From contig NZ_JAGIYY010000003.1 of NCBI RefSeq assembly GCF_017813335.1, positions 186,001-250,000 of the forward strand: a stretch of DNA of 64,000 nt, read 5' to 3'. Source of the stretch: Tianweitania sediminis (GTDB lineage Bacteria > Pseudomonadota > Alphaproteobacteria > Rhizobiales > Rhizobiaceae). Numbering within the stretch: the first letter of the stretch is position 1; each line of letters begins with the position of its first letter. Under the pieces are notes generated by a model. It was not told the origin of the DNA and did no database searches. It was given only the letters and a program-made list of their open reading frames with translations. Both the position numbers and the translations under genes were made by a program. Of this stretch, positions 35,032 to 43,881 are shown piece after piece.

Positions 35032-37029
35032 TTAGCTGCCGTTGAAGCGCGCCACGGACAGGAACTCCACGGCTTTGCCCGTGAACCGGTTGGCTTTTTC
35101 CGTCAGGTCGTCCTGCTGGAAGCCCGTCGTGTAGACCTCCCGTGGAGCAGTCCGCACGAGGTTGTAAGCGAAGGACGGCGCCTTGGTGCCTCCCACGTTG
35201 CTGGCCACGCGTTCACCGTGCAGCGCCCAGCGGGCAATGCTTGGTTCCGCTTCCACGGGAACTGACTTCCGATCCGCCTTGGCCTGGTGGGCGCGCGGCT
35301 TCGCGCCCTTGCTTGTGGTCTTCACGCCCGAGTCGATCGCGTTGGAGATGGATTGATCCGGCTGGCGATCAAGCATGGCAAGCCGCTGCGAAGGCGCACC
35401 CTCGTTGACGTTCAAGCGGCTGCCGGCACTGACGATGACCTCGTTGCGTGCCACCAGCGGCTTGTCGGCGGCCTTCGTGCCAGCGGTCAAAGCCGCAATC
35501 GCATAGCTGGTTTCCCGCGCACCGGGACGCGCGGTTGGAACCGCGGCATAGGCGGTGGCGAGTTCGGCAATCGGATCGCTCCCACCCACGTCCTCGACAG
35601 CGCCGGGGTTCAGAGCGCCCTTCTTGGCCGCCACTTCCGCCAGATCCTGCGGCGTCACGTCACCCGTTTGCACGGCAGCCGCGGTGCGCGATGGCGGAGC
35701 CGTGTCCACAATGGCGGCAACCAGCGTCGGTCCGTCCGTAGCTGGCGCACGCGGTGCTTCAGCCATCAGGGCGGGAGCTGCTTCAGGCAAATTCAGGCCG
35801 TCACCGGCATAGTCCGGACGACGGGTTGGCAGCGGAACGTTGAACGCGAGCGCCGACTCCGCTTCAAACGGCGCTTCAAGCACCGGCGCCCCACTGGCGG
35901 CAGCCCCCGCCGCAATCGCCTCCTCGACCGCCTTCTTTGGATCAAGCGTCGGTGCGGCAGGCTTCGTGTCCATTGCCGCCATCATGGCAACCGCTGCATC
36001 GGCTTGCGGGCGCGGCGCCGCAATCGGCATTGGCACATTGCGGGCCGGCAGTGCAGCGATGATCGTTTCCGGCGTTTCGGCAACCGGTTCAGGCTGCGGC
36101 GCTGGAACAGCGGCAACCGCTGCAGGCGGTTCGCTCGGCGCCACGCTGCGCGCTTGTGCCGGGGCCGTCGCAGGGCTCTTTGCACGGGCAGGCGTATGCG
36201 GCGACGCCGACGCCATCATGCTCGGGCTTGCATCTTCTTCTTCGTCCGCCCCGCCACCAAAGAAGGCGGACAGGAAGCCGCCGGAGCGCTTGGAGCCTTC
36301 CGATGCCAGCTGGATGGAGCCGCCACCGCGCTTGCGCGACTCGTAGGCAGCAAGCGCCTGCTTGTATCCAGGCAGCGGCTTGCCGTCCGATGGCACGTGG
36401 ATCGTGTCACCCTTCGGGAACACCGCGAGCAGCTGGCTGCGCGACATGCGGGGCCAATGCCGGACATTACCAACATCGAAGTGCACGAAAGGCGAGCCGG
36501 ATTTCGGATAATAACCGACACCGCCGGCCCCCTTCTTGAGGCCAAGATTGCGCAAGGTGGCGAGTTTCACGTCCGGAATATAGAAGTCCATCGCCTTGCC
36601 GAGCATGTGCTGACTTTTTTCGGCGACGCCGCTGCCGCGAGAACGGCCGCGAAGCATGGAGTTCGTTGCCGGCGAGCGATACGCCGACACGACGTGGATG
36701 TAATCGCGCGAGCCGGATGCCTTGTAGACTTCCCACACCGTATCGAGGAGACGCGGATCCATCTTGGTGGGCTCGTTGCGCCGCCAATCCCGCAGGAACT
36801 TGTTCACCTTGTCCAAGCCAGACGAGATATACCTCCCGTCCTTCTTGTAGGTGATCTCCGCTTTTTCTTTGGTGTGGATGAAATACAGCCGCAAGGTGCG
36901 GGTTTCGGCCTGAGCGAGCCCGGCTGAGCTGCAAAGGCACGCGGCGGCGACAACGCAAGCGGACAGCCATTGAGGCCAACCAGGGAGTTTCGAGCGTCGT
37001 CCGTTCGAAGAACCGTCTGTCTTGGTCAA
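35032..37029 (-). CDS. DUF882 / YcbK-type M15 peptidase-like protein with long repetitive tail
   Basis: A 665-residue secreted or periplasmic protein. A signal peptide lies at about residues 14-42 (LSACVVAAACLCSSAGLAQAE). The catalytic-type domain (about 45-200) is the DUF882 M15-like fold: VVSAYRSPATN, then SQHMLGKAMDFYIPD and FVHFDVGNVRHWP, which give the HxxxxxxxD and H-D zinc ligands of LAS peptidases. The remaining 450 residues are Pro/Ala-rich and low complexity with little predicted fold, although ranges with Pro-rich tandem pieces and a conserved-looking C-terminal end (WALHGERVASNVGGTKAPSFAYNLV) stand out. It could trim peptidoglycan peptides. The ATG at 37029 is used. It is transcribed toward the eda terminator and away from the response-regulator gene. 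Confidence 0.82.
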   Translation of the reverse strand: MTKTDGSSNGRRSKLPGWPQWLSACVVAAACLCSSAGLAQAETRTLRLYFIHTKEKAEITYKKDGRYISSGLDKVNKFLRDWRRNEPTKMDPRLLDTVWEVYKASGSRDYIHVVSAYRSPATNSMLRGRSRGSGVAEKSQHMLGKAMDFYIPDVKLATLRNLGLKKGAGGVGYYPKSGSPFVHFDVGNVRHWPRMSRSQLLAVFPKGDTIHVPSDGKPLPGYKQALAAYESRKRGGGSIQLASEGSKRSGGFLSAFFGGGADEEEDASPSMMASASPHTPARAKSPATAPAQARSVAPSEPPAAVAAVPAPQPEPVAETPETIIAALPARNVPMPIAAPRPQADAAVAMMAAMDTKPAAPTLDPKKAVEEAIAAGAAASGAPVLEAPFEAESALAFNVPLPTRRPDYAGDGLNLPEAAPALMAEAPRAPATDGPTLVAAIVDTAPPSRTAAAVQTGDVTPQDLAEVAAKKGALNPGAVEDVGGSDPIAELATAYAAVPTARPGARETSYAIAALTAGTKAADKPLVARNEVIVSAGSRLNVNEGAPSQRLAMLDRQPDQSISNAIDSGVKTTSKGAKPRAHQAKADRKSVPVEAEPSIARWALHGERVASNVGGTKAPSFAYNLVRTAPREVYTTGFQQDDLTEKANRFTGKAVEFLSVARFNGS

Positions 37030-37239
37030 ATTACTGCCTTACGGCTGGATGTCCCCAAACCAGTTTAGGGCGACATTCGTGAAATGGTAACCACGATCAT
37101 CGAACCTAATGGTTAATCCAAGCTTATTGAAGCGCAAATGCGGTGACACAATGGCAACAACCCGCCTGAATTCCGCTCCTGCCTTACATGGTAAAGCGTT
37201 TATTATCCAGTCCTTAGCTGCCGAACTCTCTGGTGCGGG

Positions 37240-38736
37240 TTAAGCAATGCGCTGATCGCGCCCCTTGTCCGGATCGATCCCGTAATCCTTCAGCTTGCGG
37301 TAAAGCGTCGAGCGCCCGATGCCCAGCCGGCGCGCCACCTCGCTCATCTGGCCGCCATAATGATCTAGGGCGAGCCGGATCATGTCCAGTTCCACTTCGG
37401 CCAGGGAACGCACCTCACCTCGGTCGTCATGCGTCCGCATGAAACCAAAGAGCGGTTCGCTGAACGGCGCCGTAATCTGCGGTGGGGCGGGCGCGGGTGC
37501 GAAGGTGGTCGTGGGCACAAGCGGATCGGCCACACCAAGGTCGAGATTGCCAATCTGAGCCCTGATCTGCGGAAAGTCAGCCAAGGTCAGCAAGCGTCCG
37601 TCGCTTAGGACCAGCGCACGAAACACCGCATTTTCAAGCTGCCGGATATTGCCGGGCCAATCGTAAGCTTCGAGCATCGCAAGCGCATCGGGCATGATCC
37701 CAGTCACCCGCCCCCGCGTTTCGGCAGCGCTCAGCCGGTCGATGAAGTGCCGCACCAGCGGCGCGATGTCTTCCGGGCGCTGCCGGAGCGGCGGCACCAT
37801 GATCGGAAACACGTTGAGGCGATAGAACAGGTCTTCGCGGAATTCGCCTTCTTTGACGCGCTGGATGAGGTCGCGATGGGTGGCCGAGATCAGCCTTATA
37901 TCGACCTTTGCCGTTTGCCGGGACCCAACCGGATCCACTTCACCGGTTTGCACCGCGCGCAGGAGCTTGACCTGCACGTCGAGCGGGAGGTCGCCGATTT
38001 CGTCGAGAAACAAGGTGCCGCCATTGGCTTCAACGAACTTGCCCGCGTGCTTTTCGGTGGCACCCGTGAAAGATCCCCGTTCGTGACCGAACAGGATGCT
38101 TTCAACCAAAGTGTCAGGGATCGCGCCGCAGTTGACGGTCACAAAAGGCTTGGCACGCCGTTCACCGCTGCCCTGAATGGCGCGCGCCACCAGTTCCTTG
38201 CCGACCCCCGACTCTCCCTCGATCAGGATCGGAATGTTGGAAGCGGCGGCCTTTTGCCCGAGCCGCAGCACGCGATCCATGGCCGGGCTGCGCGTCACGA
38301 GATCCCGGAAGGTCAGCGAAGCGGCTGCGCCTTTTCGCCGCCGGCGCTGCTCGTCTTCCCGGCTTTCAACCTTGAGCGCGTTGGTGATGGCGGTGTTGAG
38401 GCGGTCGGGGGAAGCGGGCTTGACCACGAAATCAAAGGCGCCGGCGCGCATCGCCGCCACCACCGTGTCGATGCCGCCTTGCGAAGTTTGAACGATCACG
38501 GGCGCCTCAACGCCTCGCGTTTGCAGTTCGGCCAGAACGGCCAGTCCGCTCATGCCGGGCATCATCAGGTCGAGCACGATGGCAGAGATGTCGCCACCCT
38601 TGGGGCCATCGAGAAGGTTCAGCCCAGCTTGGCCTCCATCGGCGACATGGGTGTCGTAGCCGGACTTGGAAAGCGCACCTTCGACCAGCCGGCGCTGCAC
38701 GGGATCGTCGTCGATGATGAGGACGGAGCCTGCCAT
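37240..38736 (-). CDS. Sigma-54-dependent response regulator (NtrC-type)
   Basis: A 498-residue regulator of the NtrC class. The receiver domain (1-120) has Asp9-Asp11 and the phospho-acceptor Asp56 (VLDLMMPG). The AAA+ domain has Walker A GESGVGKE (174-181) and a sigma-54-contact loop that reads GSFTGA at 221-226 instead of the more usual GAFTGA. The Fis-like helix-turn-helix at the C-terminus ends VARRLGIGRSTLYRKLKDYGID. It activates sigma-54 promoters when phosphorylated; no sensor kinase is nearby. Start at the ATG at 38736 (MAGSVLIIDDD); ATG 38778 is in frame. The ribosome binding site is weak. Target genes unknown. Confidence 0.92.
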   Translation of the reverse strand: MAGSVLIIDDDPVQRRLVEGALSKSGYDTHVADGGQAGLNLLDGPKGGDISAIVLDLMMPGMSGLAVLAELQTRGVEAPVIVQTSQGGIDTVVAAMRAGAFDFVVKPASPDRLNTAITNALKVESREDEQRRRRKGAAASLTFRDLVTRSPAMDRVLRLGQKAAASNIPILIEGESGVGKELVARAIQGSGERRAKPFVTVNCGAIPDTLVESILFGHERGSFTGATEKHAGKFVEANGGTLFLDEIGDLPLDVQVKLLRAVQTGEVDPVGSRQTAKVDIRLISATHRDLIQRVKEGEFREDLFYRLNVFPIMVPPLRQRPEDIAPLVRHFIDRLSAAETRGRVTGIMPDALAMLEAYDWPGNIRQLENAVFRALVLSDGRLLTLADFPQIRAQIGNLDLGVADPLVPTTTFAPAPAPPQITAPFSEPLFGFMRTHDDRGEVRSLAEVELDMIRLALDHYGGQMSEVARRLGIGRSTLYRKLKDYGIDPDKGRDQRIA

Positions 38737-38883
38737 GATGTCGCTGCCGCCTTTCCGCCGCTGCCCGTTCGAAATCACCTACCCTTATGGATCATGTTGG
38801 CACAGAGCCCTAAATAGCCGCTCAAGAAAGGGGGTGAACAAAGCCTTCACCCCATCGCGCCATTCCGTTCCAAGTGAGTTTGC

Positions 38884-40749
38884 ATGCGCTTCTTTTCCAG
38901 TTCGTCCGCTCCCGCCACAGGCGGCCGACAGGCCAGCCGTGCCACATCCGCGGCCCTTTCGGCGGTGCCCTATCTGGGAGATCTTCCGGAATGGAACCTG
39001 GCGGATCTTTACCCGAGCATGGATGCGCCCGAACTCGAGGCCGACATTGCCCGGGCGGCAAGGGATGCGAAGGCGTTTGAAACCGCCTGGAAAGGCACGC
39101 TGTCTGCCCAAGCCGCCGACAAGGCGGGCGGCGGTCTCGGCCGTGCCATCCGTGGCTTCGAAGCGCTGGAAGAGCTGATCGGCCGGATCGTCTCTTATGC
39201 CAGCCTTGTTTACGCCGGCGACACATCAGACCCGCGGCGCGCAAAGCTCTACGGGGACGTCCAGGAGAAGATGACGGCCGCCAGCGCGCATCTCCTGTTC
39301 TTCCCCTTGGAACTCAATCAGGTCGACGACCAGGCGATCTCCGAGGCGATGGACGCGGATCCGGGGTTTGCCCGCTACCGCCCCTGGATCATCGATCTTC
39401 GAAAGGACAAGCCGTTTCAGCTGGAAGACCGGATTGAACAGCTTTTCCATGAAAAGAACGTCACAGGGCGCGGCGCGTGGAACCGCCTGTTCGACGAGAC
39501 GATGACGGCGCTGCGCTTTGAGGTTGATGGCTCGGAACTGACGCTGGAGCCGACCCTCAACCTCCTTCAGGACGCCGATCCGGCCTTGCGCCAAAAGGCT
39601 TCCGACGCTCTGGCAACGACCTTCAAGGCGAACCTTCGCATTTTCACCCTGATCACGAACACGCTGTCCAAGGATCGGGAAATTTCCGATCGGTGGCGCG
39701 GTTTCGAGGATATCGCCGATGCGCGCCACCTCGCCAACCGCGTGGAACGGCCGGTGGTGGACGCCTTGGCTGAAGCGGTGCAGGCCGCTTACCCCCGTTT
39801 GTCGCACCGCTACTATGCCATGAAGGCGCGCTGGCTCGGCATGGAGCAGATGAACAACTGGGACCGCAACGCGCCCCTGCCGGAAACTCCCAGCGCGTCC
39901 ATTGACTGGACAGACGCCAAGCACACGGTGCTGTCGGCTTACAGCCGCTTTGACCCGCAGATGGGCGAGATAGCCCGCCGCTTCTTCGACGATCGTTGGA
40001 TCGATGCGGCGGTGCGGCCCGGCAAGGCGCCGGGCGCCTTTGCGCATCCGACCGTTCCTTCCGCGCACCCTTATGTTCTGTTGAACTACATGGGCAAACC
40101 GCGCGACGTGATGACGCTCGCGCATGAACTGGGCCATGGCGTTCATCAGGTCCTTGCCGGCAGCCAAGGCGCGCTGATGGCATCTACCCCGCTAACCCTT
40201 GCCGAAACCGCGTCCGTGTTCGGCGAAATGCTGACCTTCCGCTCCCTGCTCGACCAGACCACCGACAGGCGCGAACGCAAGGCCATGCTGGCGCAAAAAG
40301 TGGAGGACATGATCAACACGGTTGTGCGCCAGATCGCCTTTTATTCCTTTGAGCGAAAGGTCCACACGGAACGCCGGAACGGGGAACTCACATCCGACCA
40401 GATCGGCCAGTTCTGGCTGGAAGTGCAGGCTGAAAGCCTTGGGCCGGCCATTCGGCTTCGCGACGGGTACGAAACCTTCTGGAGCTATGTGCCCCACTTC
40501 ATCCATTCGCCCTTTTACGTTTATGCTTATGCGTTCGGCGACTGCCTGGTGAACTCGCTTTACGCTGTCTACCAGAACGCCGAGAGCGGCTTCCAGGAGA
40601 AATACTTTGCCATGCTTCGTGCCGGCGGCACCAAGCACCACTCCGAGTTGTTGGCGCCGTTTGGGCTTGATGCCTCCGATCCCGCTTTCTGGAGCAAGGG
40701 CTTGTCTGTTCTGGAAGGCCTGATCGACGAACTGGAAGCAATGGATTAA
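38884..40749 (+). CDS. M3 family oligoendopeptidase (PepF-like)
   Basis: A 621-residue zinc metallopeptidase of family M3 that degrades oligopeptides in the cytoplasm. The zinc motif is LAHELGHGVHQ, with the third ligand glutamate in ETASVFGEML about 28 residues later. Homology spans from PEWNLADLYPSMD (about residue 36) to the C-terminus, where FWSYVPHFIHSPFYVYAYAFGD is typical. The first 35 residues (Ser/Ala-rich) look unconserved, so the true start may be a little later than the ATG at 38884. Sits 67 bases upstream of the DUF3445 gene on the same strand, so possibly cotranscribed. Confidence 0.93.
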   Translation: MRFFSSSSAPATGGRQASRATSAALSAVPYLGDLPEWNLADLYPSMDAPELEADIARAARDAKAFETAWKGTLSAQAADKAGGGLGRAIRGFEALEELIGRIVSYASLVYAGDTSDPRRAKLYGDVQEKMTAASAHLLFFPLELNQVDDQAISEAMDADPGFARYRPWIIDLRKDKPFQLEDRIEQLFHEKNVTGRGAWNRLFDETMTALRFEVDGSELTLEPTLNLLQDADPALRQKASDALATTFKANLRIFTLITNTLSKDREISDRWRGFEDIADARHLANRVERPVVDALAEAVQAAYPRLSHRYYAMKARWLGMEQMNNWDRNAPLPETPSASIDWTDAKHTVLSAYSRFDPQMGEIARRFFDDRWIDAAVRPGKAPGAFAHPTVPSAHPYVLLNYMGKPRDVMTLAHELGHGVHQVLAGSQGALMASTPLTLAETASVFGEMLTFRSLLDQTTDRRERKAMLAQKVEDMINTVVRQIAFYSFERKVHTERRNGELTSDQIGQFWLEVQAESLGPAIRLRDGYETFWSYVPHFIHSPFYVYAYAFGDCLVNSLYAVYQNAESGFQEKYFAMLRAGGTKHHSELLAPFGLDASDPAFWSKGLSVLEGLIDELEAMD

Positions 40750-40822
40750 GAAACGGGTATCGGTCCGGTTTGCGCGACGCACTGCCGGGCATTTCTCGTC
40801 CTTGTCCGGTTTTTGCTTGAAG

Positions 40823-41728
40823 ATGAGCACGCTGGCGCACACGCCTTATGATGGATCCACGAAACCGTTTACGATCGGGCTGAAGCCGCTCGACCTGGCG
40901 ACCTGGATCGAGATCGACGAGCACCTGCCCGCCTACCTGGCCGAAAAGGCGGTGCTCAACCGCGCGCTGCCGGACAAGGTCTTTGCGGCGGAAGCAGACA
41001 CTGATGCAGCCCAGGCGGAAGTTCTCCACCTGCTGCTAGAGCATCTCTTGGCGTTTTATCCGGACCGTTATCGCCGCGAGGGGGAGACGGTCCATCTTAG
41101 GGCTACTGGAACAACGATCGACCTCGGCAGGTCTGCCCCCTTGCTGGCTGCAGCAGCGCTCGTTCAGGAAGATCTCGTTCTGATGCGGCGCGGCGACGAC
41201 GGCTGGCGGCTGGCGGCCGCCTCGCTCTGCTTTCCATCATCCTGGAACCTGCGTGACAAATTCGGCCGCACGCTGACCGCCATTCATGATCCCGTGCCAG
41301 ATTTCGGCGCCGGCTCACGAGCGGACGGGCTCATCAACCGGATGTTCGACAAGCTGCAGCCGGCAAATCCTGTTCAGCGATGGAACTGGTCCTTGCAACC
41401 GGATGCCGAGCGCCACAAGCCGCTGTCCGATAGCCTGGTTTCCCACAAAGGCGTGCGTCGCTTCCCGTCGGACGATACGGCAGCCAGCACCTTTATCCGC
41501 GTCGAACGACAAACCCTTCGGAAGCTGCCGGCTAGCGGCGACATCCTGTTCACGATCCGCATCTACGTGGATCCGGTGGCAGTTCTCAGCCGGCACGCAG
41601 ACTGTTCCTCGCTCGCGGCGAGCTTTGCCGAACAGCTTTCCGCGCTGGACACCGCGCAGCTCGACTACAAAGGTTTGTCCGCGGATCGCGACCAGCTGGT
41701 AACGATGCTGGAAAGGCTTGGCCGTTGA
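40823..41728 (+). CDS. DUF3445 (heme-dependent oxidative N-demethylase-like) protein
   Basis: A 301-residue protein of the DUF3445/HDOD family. The best-studied relatives are the alpha subunits of heme-dependent oxidative N-demethylases that act on dimethylamine. Visible family blocks are FTIGLKPLDLATWIEIDEHLPAYLAEKAVL near the N-terminus, LCFPSSWNLRDKFGRTLTAIHDPVP in the centre and FPSDDTAASTFIRVERQTLRKLPASGDILFTIRIYVDPV near the end. I cannot state whether heme or a reductase partner is used here, since no partner gene is nearby. The ATG at 40823 is used; a TTG at 40802 adds seven residues. It ends 66 bases before homospermidine synthase. Confidence 0.83.
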   Translation: MSTLAHTPYDGSTKPFTIGLKPLDLATWIEIDEHLPAYLAEKAVLNRALPDKVFAAEADTDAAQAEVLHLLLEHLLAFYPDRYRREGETVHLRATGTTIDLGRSAPLLAAAALVQEDLVLMRRGDDGWRLAAASLCFPSSWNLRDKFGRTLTAIHDPVPDFGAGSRADGLINRMFDKLQPANPVQRWNWSLQPDAERHKPLSDSLVSHKGVRRFPSDDTAASTFIRVERQTLRKLPASGDILFTIRIYVDPVAVLSRHADCSSLAASFAEQLSALDTAQLDYKGLSADRDQLVTMLERLGR

Positions 41729-41794
41729 AGGGGTTTATTGTGACGGACTAATGTGGTGTAGGTCACGCAACGAAACGCAGGAGTTGTGCACAAA

Positions 41795-43240
41795 ATGGCG
41801 GAAGCAAACTGGCCGATCTATGGTGAAATAACGGGACCGATCGTGATGATCGGCTTCGGTTCCATCGGACGAGGCACGCTTCCCCTGATCGAAAGGCACT
41901 TCAAGTTCGACAAGTCCCGCATGGTCGTGATCGATCCAAAGGACACCGATAAGGCCCTGCTGGACGAGCGTGGCATCCGCTTTATCCAGGAACACGTCAC
42001 AAAGAAAAACTACAAGAGGCTGCTGAAGCCGCTTCTGACGGAAGGCGGCGGGCAGGGCTTCTGCGTCAACCTGTCGGTTGATACGGGTTCGCTCGACCTC
42101 ATGAAGCTCTGCCGCAAGAACGGGGTCTTGTATATCGACACGGTCGTCGAGCCATGGCTTGGCTTCTACTTCGACGAAAAGGCGGACAATGCATCGCGCA
42201 CCAACTACGCTCTTCGCGAAACGGTACGTGCGGAGAAGGCTGCAAACCCCGGTGGCACGACCGCTGTGTCGTGCTGCGGCGCCAATCCCGGCATGGTGTC
42301 CTGGTTCGTGAAGCAGGCCCTCGTGAACCTCGCAACCGATCTCGGCATGGACTTCGCCGTACCTTCCACGAGTGACCGGACGGGTTGGGCCAAGCTCATG
42401 AAGAAGAGCGGCGTGAAGGGCATCCACATCGCCGAGCGCGATACGCAGCGTTCCAAGCAGCCGAAGCCGCGGGACGTGTTTTGGAACACCTGGTCCGTGG
42501 AAGGCTTCGTTTCCGAGGGGCTCCAGCCTGCCGAGCTTGGCTGGGGCACACATGAAAAATGGATGCCAAAAAACGCGCGCGAGCACGAGCATGGCTCGCA
42601 GGCCGCGATCTTCCTGGAACAGCCCGGCGCCAACACGCGCGTCCGCACCTGGTGTCCAACCCCCGGACCGCAGTTCGGCTTCCTGGTGACCCACAACGAA
42701 GCGATCTCGATCGCCGACTATTTTACGGCCAGCAACAAGAAGAACGAAGTCACTTATCGGCCAACCTGCCACTACGCCTACCACCCGTCCAACGATGCTG
42801 TTTTGTCGCTGCACGAGATGTTCGGCGCGGCCGGCAAGCCGCAGGCGGAGTTCCACGTGCTCAGCGAAAACGAGCTCGTGGATGGCGCCGACGAGCTCGG
42901 CGTGCTGCTTTATGGACACGACAAGAACGCCTACTGGTATGGCTCGCGCTTGACGCTTGAAGAAGCGCGCAAGCTGGCCCCTTACCAGAACGCAACCGGC
43001 CTGCAGGTCACGTCGGCGGTTCTGGCGGGCATGGTGTGGGCGCTGGAGAATCCCGAAGCCGGCATCGTCGAAACCGACGAGATGGACTTCAAGCGGTGTT
43101 TGGAAGTGCAGATGCCTTATCTGGGGCCAGTGGAAGGGCACTACACCGACTGGACGCCGCTCGACAGGCGCCCGGGCCTCTTCCCGGAAGACATCGACCG
43201 CAAGGATCCGTGGCAGTTTCGGAACATACTGGTACGCTAA
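41795..43240 (+). CDS. hss: Homospermidine synthase
   Basis: A 481-residue NAD-dependent enzyme that joins two putrescine molecules (or putrescine and spermidine) to make homospermidine, a major polyamine of Rhizobiales. The Rossmann-type NAD motif is MIGFGSIGRGTLPLIERHF. A cytosine-rich CCGANPGMV and the HPSNDAVLSLHEMFG region are family-typical. The start is the ATG at 41795 (MAEANWPIYGEITGP) because AGGAG lies 11 bases before it; a GTG at 41786 has that sequence only two bases away. It belongs to polyamine metabolism, but no ornithine decarboxylase gene is in the window. A large hairpin follows. Confidence 0.95.
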   Translation: MAEANWPIYGEITGPIVMIGFGSIGRGTLPLIERHFKFDKSRMVVIDPKDTDKALLDERGIRFIQEHVTKKNYKRLLKPLLTEGGGQGFCVNLSVDTGSLDLMKLCRKNGVLYIDTVVEPWLGFYFDEKADNASRTNYALRETVRAEKAANPGGTTAVSCCGANPGMVSWFVKQALVNLATDLGMDFAVPSTSDRTGWAKLMKKSGVKGIHIAERDTQRSKQPKPRDVFWNTWSVEGFVSEGLQPAELGWGTHEKWMPKNAREHEHGSQAAIFLEQPGANTRVRTWCPTPGPQFGFLVTHNEAISIADYFTASNKKNEVTYRPTCHYAYHPSNDAVLSLHEMFGAAGKPQAEFHVLSENELVDGADELGVLLYGHDKNAYWYGSRLTLEEARKLAPYQNATGLQVTSAVLAGMVWALENPEAGIVETDEMDFKRCLEVQMPYLGPVEGHYTDWTPLDRRPGLFPEDIDRKDPWQFRNILVR

Positions 43241-43244
43241 TCAT

Positions 43245-43286
43245 TGATTCGGATCGCGGGAGCGGATGCGCCCGCGTTCCGAATCA
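43245..43286. terminator. Large inverted repeat between hss and omp10
   Basis: Two 16-base arms, TGATTCGGATCGCGGG and CCCGCGTTCCGAATCA, pair around AGCGGATGCG with a single T-T mismatch. It starts four bases after the hss stop codon and ends 44 bases before the omp10 start. There is no T run, so it may be a 3'-end stabiliser, a processing site or a Rho-aided end rather than an intrinsic terminator. It also might be a binding site. Confidence 0.5.
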
Positions 43287-43329
43287 TGCCAAGCAGGATC
43301 ACCGTGTCCTGTCCTTCTGGAGAACGATC

Positions 43330-43713
43330 ATGCGCTTCGCTGCTTCCTTCCGTCTCACGACCGCGCTCCTTTTGGCCGTGGCGGCCGCCGGTTGCGTCGG
43401 CGGGAATGGTTCGCCGCAGCGCATGGCGGCCGTTGCCATAGCGCCATCGGGTGTTGATGGCTCCTGGGTCGATGAAACCGGGGTCGGCGTTTCGACCTTC
43501 TCCAACGGCACCTTTTCCACCACCGCGCTGGACAACGGCAGCAAGCTTTCGGAAGGCACCTATCGGTTCAACGGGTCGAACACGGTGGCCATCACCGGCA
43601 CCTCGCTGATCCGCCAGCAGCCGATCGCCTTCAACTGCAACATCGCCTCGCGCTCGCAGCTGAACTGCACGAGTGCGGAAGGCAATCGCTTCATCCTGAC
43701 CCGTCGGGCTTGA
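43330..43713 (+). CDS. omp10: Omp10-like outer membrane lipoprotein
   Basis: A 127-residue lipoprotein similar to Brucella Omp10. The signal peptide runs to a lipobox AVAAAGC with Cys22 as the acylated residue. The mature domain is a small beta barrel typical of the lineage (PF-type 'protease inhibitor-like' fold): IEGSW-like GVDGSWVDETGVGVS, then FSTTALDNGSKLSEGTYRF, and the ending LNCTSAEGNRFILTRRA, which matches the Omp10 C-terminus closely. It anchors in the outer membrane; the biochemical role is not known. The start is ATG 43330 with GGAGAACGATC. It is followed by a strong terminator. Confidence 0.88.
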   Translation: MRFAASFRLTTALLLAVAAAGCVGGNGSPQRMAAVAIAPSGVDGSWVDETGVGVSTFSNGTFSTTALDNGSKLSEGTYRFNGSNTVAITGTSLIRQQPIAFNCNIASRSQLNCTSAEGNRFILTRRA

Positions 43714-43736
43714 GGTCTAAGACCTTGCGTGACTGA

Positions 43737-43767
43737 AGCGCTGGTTGAGCAATCAACCGGCGCTTTT
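43737..43767 (+). terminator. Rho-independent terminator of omp10
   Basis: Stem AGCGCTGGTTGA/TCAACCGGCGCT (one T-G pair) with a GCAA loop is followed by TTT. It starts 23 bases after the stop codon. Confidence 0.85.
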
Positions 43768-43881
43768 CGTTTCGGCTTGCAAGCCATGGCAGCCGATGAA
43801 AACATGCAACCCAATGGCAAACTGTAGCAAAAGCGACAAGCAAGAGCGCTACGGATCAAGGCACAAGCGGAGACCATCTCG

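Noticed and set aside
35287-36927. 546-residue Arg-rich frame opposite the DUF882 gene
   Set aside because: High arginine and no family match; it mirrors the Pro/Ala-rich tail of the real gene.
41735-43141. 468-residue frame opposite homospermidine synthase
   Set aside because: No motif, no ribosome binding site, and the forward gene is unmistakable.
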